Positions 1-13,200 of a stretch of DNA of 64,000 nt are shown here, piece by piece (positions within the stretch are counted from its first letter, which is position 1; each line of letters begins with the position of its first letter). The stretch is from the NCBI GenBank assembly GCA_018398815.1, contig CM031611.1, positions 48,962,263-49,026,262 of the forward strand, written 5' to 3'. Origin of the DNA: Conus ventricosus. Taxonomy: Eukaryota; Mollusca; Gastropoda; Neogastropoda; Conidae. The translations under genes and the position numbers were made by a program. A model generated the notes under the pieces. The model was not told the origin of the DNA and made no database searches. It saw only the letters and a list, made by a program, of their open reading frames with translations.

Positions 1-955
1 GTAAGACGTTGCGAGTTTGAAAAGTGGTGTCACAGCCTCAAACAGTAGTAGTGTTGGGTATATAGCCTACGCCCTGAGTTCCTCCAAGTGCTCTCCTTGG
101 ATATCAATCACCTTTGTGGACATAGGCAACACCAACGTAAATGTAACTGAAATTGTAACAAAAATGTAAACAGTGACCTTAATGAGTGTGCAAAGGTGGT
201 AAGTTAATTGTTGAAAAGTTTCGTTACAAAAGAACAAGTTGGGTAATTACATGTATGTAGGCCTATAATTTCAATACAACTGCACTTCGAAAGCTGCCAT
301 CAACACATTATAATAGCTTCAGAACACGTGTAGGCCTAATCCACATCAAGTTTGATGCGAATCCTATGCAAGTCTCTCTCATTCTGTCTCTCATGGTGTG
401 TGTGTGTGTGGTGATTTCACAAAAAAGTACAGTGCCTCCCGCTGCCGTATGGTGAAGAGGCCATGCCTCGGACAGGACAGTTTTCTTTTTGTCAACAGAA
501 CTGTGTTGCTATTTTCGGCCCAGAAAACACAAGTTCAAAGTTTAATGCATTCCAGACACATACAAGAGCTAAATGTCCACAGTTGACTTTCCTGATTGAA
601 GTCAGCATGGTTTCTTTCTCTCTCTCCTTTTTTTCTTAATTTTTTTTTTTTTTTTTTTTTTTTACAAAACAATCTCATCACAGCCATCCATTAATCATCA
701 CTGACTACAAGCCCTAGATCCACGGAATGCTTTATTGTCTGATTCAGCCTAAATGCATAGATCTAAAACCAGTAAAAACTGAAAATCCCATTTTCCTACC
801 ATGATCTATTCTGAGGTAAAGGTATATACTTGCATTTTCCAATGTTTGCAATGATAGCTTGAAATTAATCTTGTATGACACATAACTTTATTTGCACGAT
901 TAAGGTCAGTGTACTTTTTCTGTCCATACAGTTTTCTACCTCTGTATTTGTTGAA

Positions 956-1063
956 AAGTGTGTATATGTTAAAGCGCATGCGTGCACATGCGTGCGTGAA
1001 CGCGCATGTGTGTGTATACGTGTGTGCGTGCTTGCGCGTGCGTGCGTACGAGTGTGTGTGTGT
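956..1063. repeat. Alternating TG/CG/TA tract
   Basis: About 108 bp of nearly pure alternating purine-pyrimidine mixing TG, CG, CA and TA steps, for example GCGCATGCGTGCACATGCGT. This is the composition expected to adopt Z-form DNA under supercoiling. Open frames on both strands here are artefacts of the repeat. Confidence 0.8.
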
Positions 1064-1724
1064 CTTGCTGACATAAGCATTTTTAAAAAAAATTGTTGCA
1101 AGATGACAGTTCTAGATTGGACAATCCGGCCTTTTGAGTCTGGATCTAAACTTTAGAAAAAGATTAACTGGTTGCTTAAGTCTAGATAATTTGAACTGTG
1201 CGTAAGACCCAATAAAAGAGGAAAACCAAGTACCCTTTAAAAGAAAACGGATGTAAACAAGTAGTCATCATCAGAAAAAAATAATCTAGAACGTCTTCAT
1301 TATGAAAAAATATCTTTATTGGGCCGAGTCGAAGGGGATGTTTGATGCACATGGCTTGGAACAAAGCCTAAGGAAGGTAACTGACAATTCAATCTAGGCT
1401 ATACCTCTGCACAGTAACTCCAGTCATTGAACGTTTGTGTAATCCAGTGATATATAACTGATTGAAACTCATTTAAGATACCTGTTTTAATGTTTATAGA
1501 CTATGACATAACTCATCTGATAAAAAGGAGAACATTGTAGAAGAAAGTCTGAACAAGAAAATGATTTTATAAATGCATCTGGTTTATATCTCCGTATGTT
1601 GCTACCATGAACGCCAGTTTTAGTCTGGATCTCCAGCATATTTCCAGATCCAGACCCAAGTCATAAAAGCACTTTGGGTTACTGTAATGAAATGTGTTGG
1701 GAATTGTCTTTATTCCTGTTTTTC

Positions 1725-1764
<40 letters not shown>

Positions 1765-2782
1765 TCTTAAGATAATTGTTACTGTAAATAGCACTGAATT
1801 GCATAAGAAGAATGCATGAACTTGAGAGGGACTCCTTCCTTGTGGTGTCTCAACATTGGGTAGCCTGAGACAGTGTTACAGAGCCACTCCAAGGTTGTGT
1901 GTGTGTGTGTGTGGCTGTCTAATCTCTTGTGCTGTGCCTCCCTGTCCTCTTGCCCCCTCCAGTGGCATTACTCTCACACCACTCATTCTGACCACCCTTA
2001 CACACTGCCACAACCATGTTCAGCATCAGCGTGGCAGTCAGCTGGGAGCAAATAATGTCATGTCATGTCACAGGGAGACACTACATTGATTCCAAGTCAG
2101 TTTTGGGTCTTCAGTGTTGTCTGCTGTAATTCAACACAGGCAGGACAACTCCTACTAACGCTCACCCCAATCCCCTCCCCACTGACTACCACAACAGATG
2201 CTTAGTCACAAAGCCAGGTTGATGAGCGTCCCACTTAGGATGGTGTCACCATGTCCAAAGCCAATCTTGATGAACTTGTGAATACCAAAGACCACGAACT
2301 CACTGCAGGCATGAACCCAGAGGGAAAATCAATACTGAGATCACCACAACAGCAGGGCATGAATGGCAGACAAATGACCAGGGAGGATGGAGATGATGCT
2401 CTTGAGTTCTGTGTTGGTTTGAGATGTCATGACAGGATGGTACTCTACACTTCCTGGTTTAATATATTCCAGCATCAGTCGATCTGAGAGATCCAGATAC
2501 ATTCAGCAGGATTAGAAATTCCCAGATAATTTTTAGGTGTCGCTGGAACAAGTAGATTAGAAAAAGATCCATTTATTCTCACCAAATTTCTGGTCACCTT
2601 TCTTAAGTAAAGAGACTTGATAAATATAACCACCGGCAGTGCAATTTCAAGTCAGCAGACAATTTAACGATGGAATGCTCTGGATACATGTGACAAATAC
2701 TTGAGCGAGAAAAACACACACAAATACACACTCACACACATTAACAATTTTTATTTTTGTCTATCTGTCTCTCACTCTCAGT

Positions 2783-2786
2783 CACA

Positions 2787-2850
<64 letters not shown>
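2783..2850. repeat. (CA)n microsatellite
   Basis: An uninterrupted CA dinucleotide run of about 30 units, preceded by degenerate CA/TC sequence from 2710. Confidence 0.95.
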
Positions 2851-2851
<1 letters not shown>

Positions 2852-3345
2852 TCAGATTATGCAAACTAAATTAAAGAGGCACAAAATATTCACCAAACAT
2901 CCCTCATAAAAACTAATAACAGACCAGCTTTTAAGGGTATTCTTGCTCGAAGAGGTCGCATCAGTATGAATTAAAATGTTAATTGCTGATATAAGTTGTC
3001 CTGGAAGTTTATTTTGATAATGTGCTAATGTTCCTAAGTGCATACCTGATAAATTTCAATGAAGAATACTCTAGAATCTGTTTCAAAGAGTGCACTTGTG
3101 CCAAATTTAGCATTAGAGTGTACAGAAAAAGGCTTCTAAGCCATACAAAAAAGTTCATTTCAGAATGAAGTAAAGGCTTAAATTCTGAAAGAACAGTCTT
3201 ACCAAAAAGTTAATTTTAGCTCAGAGTTGATTTCAAAAATAGATACACCAAAGTCGATTTCATGATGTGTTAAAACTGTGCTGTAGAAACCTTGTCGGAA
3301 TGCCCTTTTATATAAAAATGGTTTTGTTTTCCTTTATATTTGCAG

Positions 3346-3423
3346 GATCTCCAGTCATGGCAGCTCAAGAGAAAATGATGTCAAATACAGGATCAGATCT
3401 AGATTCCCTCATTCATTCTTTAG
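3346..3423 (+). CDS. Exon 1 (contains start codon)
   Basis: The acceptor is a T-rich tract ending TTTGCAG at 3345. The ATG at 3357 sits in the context AGTCATGG and opens 22 codons, MAAQEKMMSNTGSDLDSLIHSL. The donor GTGAAA follows in phase 1. Eleven bases between the acceptor and ATG imply at least one upstream non-coding exon, which I did not find. The next in-frame ATGs (codons 7 and 8) are alternative starts. Confidence 0.65.
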
Positions 3424-6400
3424 GTGAAAAGCAACTCGATTTTTTTTGTTTTGTTTGCACATTCATTCTGTATTTAATATAGTATTTATAGAATATTGAT
3501 CATGTACATAAATGTTCAAGTCTGCCTGGATGGATCAGAACATGTTCTTTCTAAACTGGCTTTGCATTTTGAATTGGGTCATGATAATGGTTGCTTATAT
3601 GTTTTTTTAAAATGATATTTTAGTATCTAAAATGGTTTTATTCTTCTTTTTTTTTACCATTTTGTCTTTATGTTGTCTTTAAGAACACCTTTTGTTCTTG
3701 AGGTCTGAGACAATGCTCACTCTTTTTTCCCTCATAACATCATAATCATCATTCCATCATCATTTTCATATTATTCTCATCATCATTTACAGTCAGTTTA
3801 TTTCTTTTTTCTCTCTTTGCTGCAAGAAGCATTATGCACTTAAATATGTGCAGCAAAAGTTAATTCAGTTTGATTTTGATGAGTTATATTCACAACCTGA
3901 TTATGTTACATTTATGGGTTATATTTATAGCCTGAATGTGTTATATCCATTCATACCTTTCCCATGCATGATTTCAGATGAGTGATATATGTAATAGATT
4001 TTTAATAATATGTCATCACCTATCTGTGCATGATCATAAACCTTGAGTGGGTCGCAAATGTTCACTTACCCAGGCTGGCACACTTTTAAAGCAATGCACA
4101 TTTTGGATGTTCAGCTGACCAGGGATACTTTTCCCAAAGAAGTAGAACATACCATATGTCTTGGGAATTTAGTTCTTTCCCAAGAGAAACAATTCTGAGT
4201 GAACAAGGCCTGTTGTCCTTGATGTTCATTAAATCTTTGATAAAGTCATGAAATGTCATGAAATAGTATGTCAAGTGAAATATGAAGAAAAGTAAAGAGT
4301 GTGCAGAATTCACATCCATGAGATACGTGCAACAAAGGTTATATGTAATGACTGATAAGTGTCCTGACACTTACGATTTTGTTTCACCAGATAGTTCCAG
4401 TGCTATGTAAGAATGAAGAGATTTTACATCTAATTATAGAGTACTTTTATTTTGCTTAGGGAGGAGTTGGGTTAAAATGCACAACTGATAAGTAAACTCC
4501 GGTCTTGATGAATATTTTTGTTCTGCTTCTTTTTCCCATGGGATTGGTTTAGGAAATTTCTTTTTTTCTTTTTCAGAATATGAAAATCAGCAGTATGTTA
4601 AAATGATTGAAAAAGAAAACCAAAGGAACGCATGTAAGTACAATGAAATGAAGGGTTGAATGTAACTTAGACTAAATGTTTGAATTCAACACACATAAAA
4701 ATGCATGAACACATGGAAGCATGTAATCAAATGTGTACACTCAAATTCATGTATGCACACATGCCTACTTGCTCAAGCACGCTTGCACTGATGCACATAG
4801 CACATAGACCAACAGACATGCATACACGTATGCACGCATGCAAGCATGCACACATGATTTGGCTCTGAAGTTTTATGTATGGAGAGGATTTGTCTATTAT
4901 AATGTTTCATTATGCCATATCTCCTTGTGAAGCTGCATATGAAATTGTCCATATCTAGCTTTAATGTTCTGATTTGATCAGAAGGAGACCCTACACCAGA
5001 AACTACAGTCCCCTGGAACTCTCTGGGGCAAACTGTTAGTATTGTTATGACTATATCAGTGCTCTTCTTCTTCTGCGTTCAATTGTATTAGTTGTGTCAG
5101 ATCTTCAATCCTGCTGCCACAATGAATTCCAGTCTTCTCTAGATGTTGACTTCTGCTCCAAAGCTGCATCTGCAACTCTGCACCTTCTGGCAAGGTTTAA
5201 TGCTACAGAACATCATGAGCTGGACAGTGTTGGAAGATGTGTTCTGGTCTGAGATCCAGTGCTGCATGGATGTTTGGCTGAGGTGGCTCAGCAGTCAGCA
5301 GTGGCCGGTTCTCAGTCTGAAGATTTTTTACTGGTATCTCTAGAGCTGATGTATTGGATCAACACCACTTTCTGCAGATACCTTCTCTTCCACTAGTTTT
5401 AGTATTGGTTGTGGATGATAGTTTTGGCCTCTCTGTAGGTGACTGGTGGCTGAACTGCTCCATACTGCTGTCTGCCTTGCAGGGAGCATCACATTCCTGG
5501 TGATGTATCAGTGTTCAGTTCCAGCTGAAGTTTAGTGCATGTAATGTGCATGTGCTATCCTACAGCTGTGAAGCTGATCATCTTTATTACTGAGTTCCAC
5601 ACCTACCCCATTGAGTCATGGTGAACTGAATAATTATAACAGTTTTTTGGTCCTTGGTTACGTTTCGCCAGCCAGCCAAAAAAAGCTTTCGTGTTGTGGG
5701 CCAAGTCCTTGTGTTCGATACTTTTGAGGGTGCAAGTTATTACACCATTTCATGCTACTTTTCATTTTTATACTATGTTTGAGTATAGAGCTAGATCTAA
5801 TCTTATGCAGACATGGCAAGAGGCAGGATTCTCTTTCTGTATTAAATATTGCATGAACAAGTTGCAGTAAGTCTGTCATGTTAAACATAATGAGCTAAAT
5901 AGTGACCATGATGGATCAGAGATGCTGTTTTGCATGTTACTGTGCAGTTGGAGACCTTTGGTTCAGTCTCAACAAAACTGTAAATTATTTTAAAAGGAAC
6001 TGCTTCCTGGCATTGATTGGTTGCAGACTTGGAGACCCAGGAAGAGGAGAAATTGGGAGTCATTGGCGACTTGCAAATCCAGATCACCAACTTGGAAGGG
6101 GACACAAAGAACAACCACAGACAACTTGTCCACAACAAAAACACATTAGAAAGGTAGGGATGGGGATTGAGAAATCAAACGGTTTATTTACTTGCCGTGA
6201 ACACTTCGAAAATGCTGCACTCATTTCATGTTTATATAATAATAAAAAAAAGTAGAATAGAGTTTAAGTTATTAGCATATTACAAGATTTAAGATGTAAT
6301 TATGAAAATCCACCCTGTCCTACCCACTTACTGCATATGCTGACAAAGAATGAAGGGATAGAAAGAGGAAAAAAGGAAAAGCAGTTAGCTTTGCTCATAT

Positions 6401-7165
6401 ACAAATTTACAACTTTCCTTTGAGATTGACTTGCAACATAACGGAAGGACTCTGTTCCCAGTCCCCTCCCATCAATTAACTACACATAAATGTGTCGTCA
6501 CATGAGTACTGGTGTCTGAAAATGTGGGAGACAATACAAATCTGTCATCACTGCAAGTGCCATGATAAATTATAACATTAAACTTCAGCTGAATGTATAA
6601 GGTTAAGTTATGGAGGCACAGCCGCATAGAGAACCTAACGCTATTTCTATTCATTTGTTCCTGGCAAAGAAATCATTCAAATGAAACTTGATTAAAGAAG
6701 ATGACAGTTTTGGAGCATGATTTGCTTATGGAAGGAGACAGTTGTCTGGTGTATACATGAAGCTTAAATGCCATGTGTTTGTAATTCTTGTGTTATTGTC
6801 TGTTATAGAAGCATTGCAAGTCTTTGGCAGTTGTTACTTTATCATCAGACAGTAATGTGGGTGTATGCCTGCAGATGTGGTTGTATCCACAGTTTGCTTA
6901 CCAATGTTAAACAGTAAAAGCAATAAACATATTTCTTTCTGTTTGAGAACACAGTCTAAAACCAACGGATGACAAATCTCATTTGCATTTGATGCACCTA
7001 CCTGAAAATTGAAGTATACTGCAGGTACAGCAGACTTATTTTAGATAATGAAATGACATAGTGCCCAGATCAGTTCAGATTAAAGACTTTAATACATCTA
7101 TCTATCTATCTATCTATCTATCTACCTATCTATCGCTCTCTCTGTATCTATCTATCTCGCTTTCG

Positions 7166-7213
<48 letters not shown>

Positions 7214-10200
7214 ATTTGTTGGAAATGCTAATAGAAAGAACATTAATATCATAAATACATATTTTGTACATGGGCCCTTCTGTTTCAGTACAAAACAGAT
7301 TTTGGTTTTCAGACATCAGAACAATGAAATAAGTATCATAACTGATGTGAAATGTATTACATAAGCAGATACAGTACATAAGAAAAAGACCAAACTTAGG
7401 AAGCAAATAAATCAACTAATAATGTGTGTGCAGTCTGAAGAAGAGCAAGTGTGTGCTTCAAGCCCACAAAGATGCTTTGTTGAAACACCTGAATACACTT
7501 CAGTTTGAGAACAACGAGCAATGGTAGGTAGTGGATGCATGCATTGGAGTGTGTGATTGAGAGTGTTAACAACAAGCAAAGGTAAGTAGTGGATGCATAT
7601 ATGGGAGTAAGTAATCGAGATTGTTAGCCTCTGTAAATGCATATTACTGTACATATGTGTGTCCATGTGTATATCTTTGTGATCACACACTGTGTGGTTT
7701 CAAATTCATGGTTGTCACTTAGTTCTTGCATGGTTTATTCAACAAGACAAATTAGTCTGCATAAAGTGCTGACCTGATTTTTTTTCGTGTTATTTCTCCC
7801 TCCCATGGCAAAAACGCACAGGTAGACTGTGGTTAGGTCCCTGTGTATGCAATGTTTTTATAATCCATGATTAAGGTAGCCTCATTCCTTCTTCATAAAT
7901 GTAATGCTACTTGTTCCTTTGTGAGTATTGTACCATTTTAGTGGCAGATCATTCTTCGTAAATGTAAAGTTACTTGTTCCTTTGTGAGTATTGTACCATT
8001 TTAGTGGCAGGTCAGTGAAAGAGAGTAATTACACTTTTGTGTATATTCTCTTCAACTGCCTTTTTTGTTATTCTTACAGCTACCAATTTTTTGTCGTATG
8101 TGGTCACTCTTTAACACAAATCCACACCTCTCCCCAATCCCCCAGTTTGAATTACTTCAGATTTGTATGAAAATCAACCAATGGATTCAGTTTGCTCTTG
8201 ATGTGTCTGTTTGTTTAACGTTAATTTTTAAATCTGATCATTGTGGAAAATGTGGAATTTATCTGTAATCTTGAGGCTGACTCCTCACGTCTTTTTTATC
8301 TCACAAACTACCTCTAAAATTTCAAACAAGTGCGGATTCGTTTGTACAATCTGTCCTGCTTTCTGAGTTGTTGTTGTCAATTTAGGTGGGCTTTGGTGCA
8401 ACATTGTCCTTAGAATTATTGAATGGACAGTCATGTAACACTGTCAATATGGTTACACCGGACATCAGCTGATAAATATTTAAAAACTTAAGAATTGAAT
8501 CAAAGCCCTGTGCAAATGGGAGCCGCTTCTGCAACAACTGTTGTCCTTAAATGATGCATCTTAATGCTCAAACCTTCAGAAATAGTGATTGTAGAGTGTT
8601 ACCTTTGACAGGGGGTATAGGGAGAAGTGGTAGTTACATAGTAATGGTGGATGTGCGGTGTAAGATGGAATGGTAGTTAAAGGGTTCAAGGTGTCACGGC
8701 ATCATCTGAGTCAGCTTAACTTGTCACAGATGAAGTGAACAGGACAGAAAATGGTACCTGGGCATCTGATCTGTCTGTTGCATTCTTTCACAAGGATGCG
8801 ACGGTCTTCACTGATCAGCATTTTTGCCAGTAGCAGCAGTCTTGGGGGTTAAACCCTGCAAACTGTTACTCTCATTACAAGGCTTCAAAAGTGTAAATGA
8901 CATGTAACTGACTTTGTCAGCATCTCAGTTTTGCCTCGAAAGAAAATGTCGACTATATCTTTGTCACACTTGGGTTAAAGCCAGAGATAGTTTTTCTTTT
9001 AGGATCATTGTTTGGAGTTAAAGGAAGTGTAAGACCTGAATTTGAATGCAGAATTTACACATGTGCCAAAAAACTAGGAACATTTTACAAAGCACACCCA
9101 CCATTCAAATCAGAATTTGAAACTCTGCATGGCTCTTTAGGTTCAAAGAGAAACAAGGAGGAACATTTCTTTGTTGTGCATGCCAGCCACGAGTTGGAAG
9201 ACACGGTGCAGATGTACGAGAAGACCTGGGCAGATTATGAGGCCCAGTACCAGTCTCTGGCCCTTTACCAGCAGCTGCTGATGGAGGAGGAAGGCCTGGC
9301 CCAGTCCCAGGCAGAACAGTGCAGGTGGCAACACAGGAAGACCCAGCTGCTGACCAAGATCAGGAGGGCTCAAGGTGAGGGCTTTGGCTGCTGAGAAATG
9401 AACAGAGCATGTGTGTCTTCATATACTTGAGAATTAAGATTGAACAGATACTGCAGTTAGCTCAATAATCAGCTACATCTGATAAAATGCCGTGTGAAAA
9501 GGTGAAAATGGATGAAATCAAGCTTTGATACTGTCCACCACTTTGATTTTGATAGGAATAGGTGGTATAGAAGTATTCTTTCTTTGCCCTGGAACACTTT
9601 CTTCTTCAGTCAGCAGTAAAAAATGCTGTATGGGCAAAACTGACAGGCATCATTTGTAGCATAATCACCATCTACATTTGTATGGATGGTATGGCTGCTA
9701 AGCAGCAGGTCTGTGAGGAGACGACATTTCATTCCTGAAGAATTCTGTGTAATGTGTGCTTTATGGACATTCACTGAAAGTAATGCATACAGTTGACAAT
9801 TATGCCAACCATCAGTCTTTGGCAGAAGGAGACAATCTTGCCTTCTAGTTAGCTGAATTTTTCTATGAAACCCTTGTGTCTGAATGAGTTATTTCATACT
9901 TGTCTTCAAACTTTGTTGTTTGTTGTTAAGATTTTGTTTTAACTTGCAGATGAACTTGACTTCAGAGACTGGCGCAGATTCTGTGTCAAGATGTATCCTT
10001 GTGTGGTGATAGATTTTAAAATGATTTTTGGTGTCGTTGGATAGAAAATGTCTTTTCGAACAATTACATTTGTTGACTATCAGATATCTTAAACGCTAAA
10101 AGCTACAACTTTTGAAGCTTTACTGTCATTATTTACACTGTTCATTGAAAGACATAAAAAAAAACTTTTGCGCAGATGAAAATTTGACAAATATCCTGTT

Positions 10201-13200
10201 TCTTTAGTTGTATAGTAAAGCAGTTCTTAAAATTCCATTGAATACTTTTCTCAGTGAACTATGGAAGGAGACTGGAGATTTTGAGGGGACTTGTCAGTAG
10301 ATACATGTTTATAAATGCTGTTGATTTCAAGACCATATTCTGAATGCACTTACTGGAAATATATTAAATGATACTAGGTACACACTGCCGTACAAGTTTG
10401 CTCTTTAACTGAAATGAAGCGCAGAGAAGTGGTGGGCAATTAACAGAAAGAAGGAAGAACTTTTGTCCGCTGTGAGAGAGAAGGAAACTCTTCAAGCAAA
10501 ACTGAAGGAAATCAGAGAGAAAAATACATCATCCATGGTCACTGCAAGTGAATCTGCCCAGGTCAGTCAGTAGGATTCTTCAGTTGAATATGCACATGCT
10601 TTGAAAAAAAAAAAAAAAATCTAGGCTAGCATACCAGTCCCAGCCCCAATTTGCTATCTCACCAACCAGTTATTCATGTCATAACTTAACTCTGAGTGTT
10701 GTTTTGTGTTTGTAGGAGCTGTGATACCTACATTCATCTTGAGTTAACAAAGCTTGTTGAGACTGCTTTATTACTGTGTGAAAATGATGGGATCTGACTT
10801 GTGGTTTGACAGTTGCATGTATGGTGAAAAAAACATATCACTGGTCAAAATGTAGAATGCATTTGCCAATTTTCTCTTTTTTCCTGTTCAAAAATGATAA
10901 TGATTTCTGGCATGAATTTATTTATGCAAGGTGCATTAGTCCACCATGATTGGAAAAAAGCAGGGATGTTGTTTTCTATTGTGAACATTGCTGGCAAAAT
11001 TATTGGATAAGTCAAAATGCAACTGCTGAAATTCTTCAGATAACATGGTATCTATATTAGGGTAAGTAGCATTAAACCCAGCAGAAGTGACTCAGCAGCA
11101 GTGCAGTGTCTTCACTGGTAGAATGCGCCATGACAAATTGATATCAGTAGCTCCCTGTGGACTCCATTACCTTGATCTGCAACAGAACCTGGACACATGT
11201 GGGTGTGTAAGAGGGAACCATTGTAAGCAGCATGGCAGAAATGCCATTTAGAAGATGCAGAAAAGAACAGGCACCCTGATTTCTTCTTGTCTAAACATGA
11301 TCAAGACATTATGTGCAATGTGGACGTCTTTCAAGTAAAAGACGTAAAGAAATGCTGCTGTGTGAGTCAAGCTTATTGCTTGAAAACAATCGCCATTTAA
11401 CCTTTCTCCAAAACTCTGAGATGTGGATAAAATATTACTTTTAAATATAAATGTTACACTTGCAGAAGTAGGGATTCATGCCATTCCCAGAAGCATAGTT
11501 TAAGATTACAGATTGAGCACATCCCTGTGCTTCATTTTTGTTTTTTTAATCCTCAAAGTATATTTTGTCGGTGGATGACGCTTGCCTGTTTACATCAGTT
11601 TTACCATTGCAAGTTCAGAGCACACTCATCTGTGGGTAGGAAACAGTTCAAAGTATGCCATGCTAATAAAGAGTGAAGCTCACAACTCAGTTGTTGATCT
11701 GTAATGCTAGCCACTGTGCCGCAGTATCTGGCAATTGCCATATCAAGATAACAAAAATTGTATAATGTCCTCCTTTCCTTTCTTCTTCATGCCTGTTCCA
11801 GCTGTGTGATTGATGACTTTGTGTTGCTGTGTTTAGTGTGTTGTGTTCTGTCGTGTTCACTTCCGTTCTGTTCTATTGCAAGCACTGATGTATTTGTAAT
11901 TTTATACCACTCCTGAGGACCCTGAAAACAAACTTCTGTTGCACAGTGTCCTGGTAGCAAACTCATACTGTAGATAGGTATACAGTGGTGTTTTGTGTTG
12001 CATGTACGTATGGTTTTTCAGGACATGGAGACAGACTCTTCCCAAATGGAATCCTGGGAAAAAGAGGCCAAGGGAGGAAATCCATCGGAGGAGGACCTGG
12101 CTCTAGTTGCTGGAGATGGAGGAGATATGGGAGAAGAAGTGGAGGGGGAAAAGTACCATTTCTATTCGCGCTTTTTCTTTCTCGTATGCTTTGTTGTGTT
12201 GGCTTCTGCGTTTGACGGGAATAGTTGTGACTACGCTCTGTTTCAACCCTTTGTGTGCTCCATGAATACTTTCTGATTTGTCATTGACAAAAGTGTGTGT
12301 GCGTGTGGTTCACTGTTCTGCAAGGGTAAATCTGTGGTAGCTATTGGATACTCAAACATTGGTAGGATATGCATTATTTTTTTTTTGGTGGTAAGGACAT
12401 TTGGCTGCGCATGTAAAGAAATTTATGTTTCTGAAATGGCAATTGATCATGAAGATGATAAAAAAGTTATGATGCATGTTTCAAGGGGGATAATCATTCT
12501 CATGGCTTTTACAATTTGGCATGGCATGTTTACAAAATTTTATGAAGCGTCTCCAAACTATAGAAAATGAGCCAGTCCACCCACCCCACCTGTCATTCTC
12601 TCCTGTCTGTGTAAATGTGTGCCTCTTTTACTCCACAATCAGAAGATGAGGGAACTGAAAACCTATGGAGAAATTCTTGTATGTTTCAGCTTTTGTCAAT
12701 TTTCAATGCTTAAATTGTGTGGTATGTAGTCAAGTTATTGACTTGAATGGTTTAGGCACACTCCCGGGTACACTCGCTTATTTTCCACAAATGTCCATTT
12801 CCCTGAAATCATGGCTAAATTGGATTGATTATTAATAACTGATCGACATATATATATGTATGATGGAATGATGGTCAGTCGACTGTTTATTTTATAGTGA
12901 TGCTATGATGATCCAAAATTTGAGCTTCTTTTTTACTTGATGAAAATATATGCATGCATATCATATCAGATCTGTGTCTGTTGTACTTATATTTTATTCT
13001 CTTTTTGTCCTTTTAGATCCCAAGTGTAAAACTTATGGGATTTGCCCATTTTTACTTATTTTAACAACTTCGTTCGTTGTCATAGCTTTTCCATCTTTGG
13101 TCACATATGTGATAAAACTCCCTAGGCATATATTTGCTAAGAAAACATTTTGCCCATGAGCGACTGGAAAACACTTTTCAACCATATGGAAATAATTTTG

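Larger units (their letters stand above)
1..3345. other. 5' flank / upstream intron, no coding exon found
   Basis: AT-rich sequence with simple repeats: poly-T at 640-663, an alternating purine-pyrimidine tract at 956-1063, (GA)n at 1727-1762, and (CA)n at 2783-2850. The stretch 1830-2490 is somewhat more GC-rich with open frames of 75-78 codons, but no convincing splice sites or domain. It could contain the promoter and a 5' untranslated exon of the + strand gene. Confidence 0.5.
6154..9002. other. Intron 3, simple repeats and two tandem duplications
   Basis: No convincing exon. It contains the (TATC)n/(TG)n block at 7099-7211 and two short tandem duplications at 7507-7630 and 7890-8011. 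The rest is unique-looking AT-rich sequence. Confidence 0.6.

Noticed and set aside
9003..9186. Longer exon 4 starting at the strong acceptor at 9002
   Set aside because: The frame is open to 9187, but joining exon 3 to 9003 puts a stop after five codons; an unseen extra exon would be needed.
12643..12678. 36-nt exon KMRELKTYGEIL with good splice sites
   Set aside because: Its phase 0 entry does not match exon 7 (exit phase 2), and exon 8 joins exon 7 directly in phase. It could be alternative if the donor at 12139 is used.
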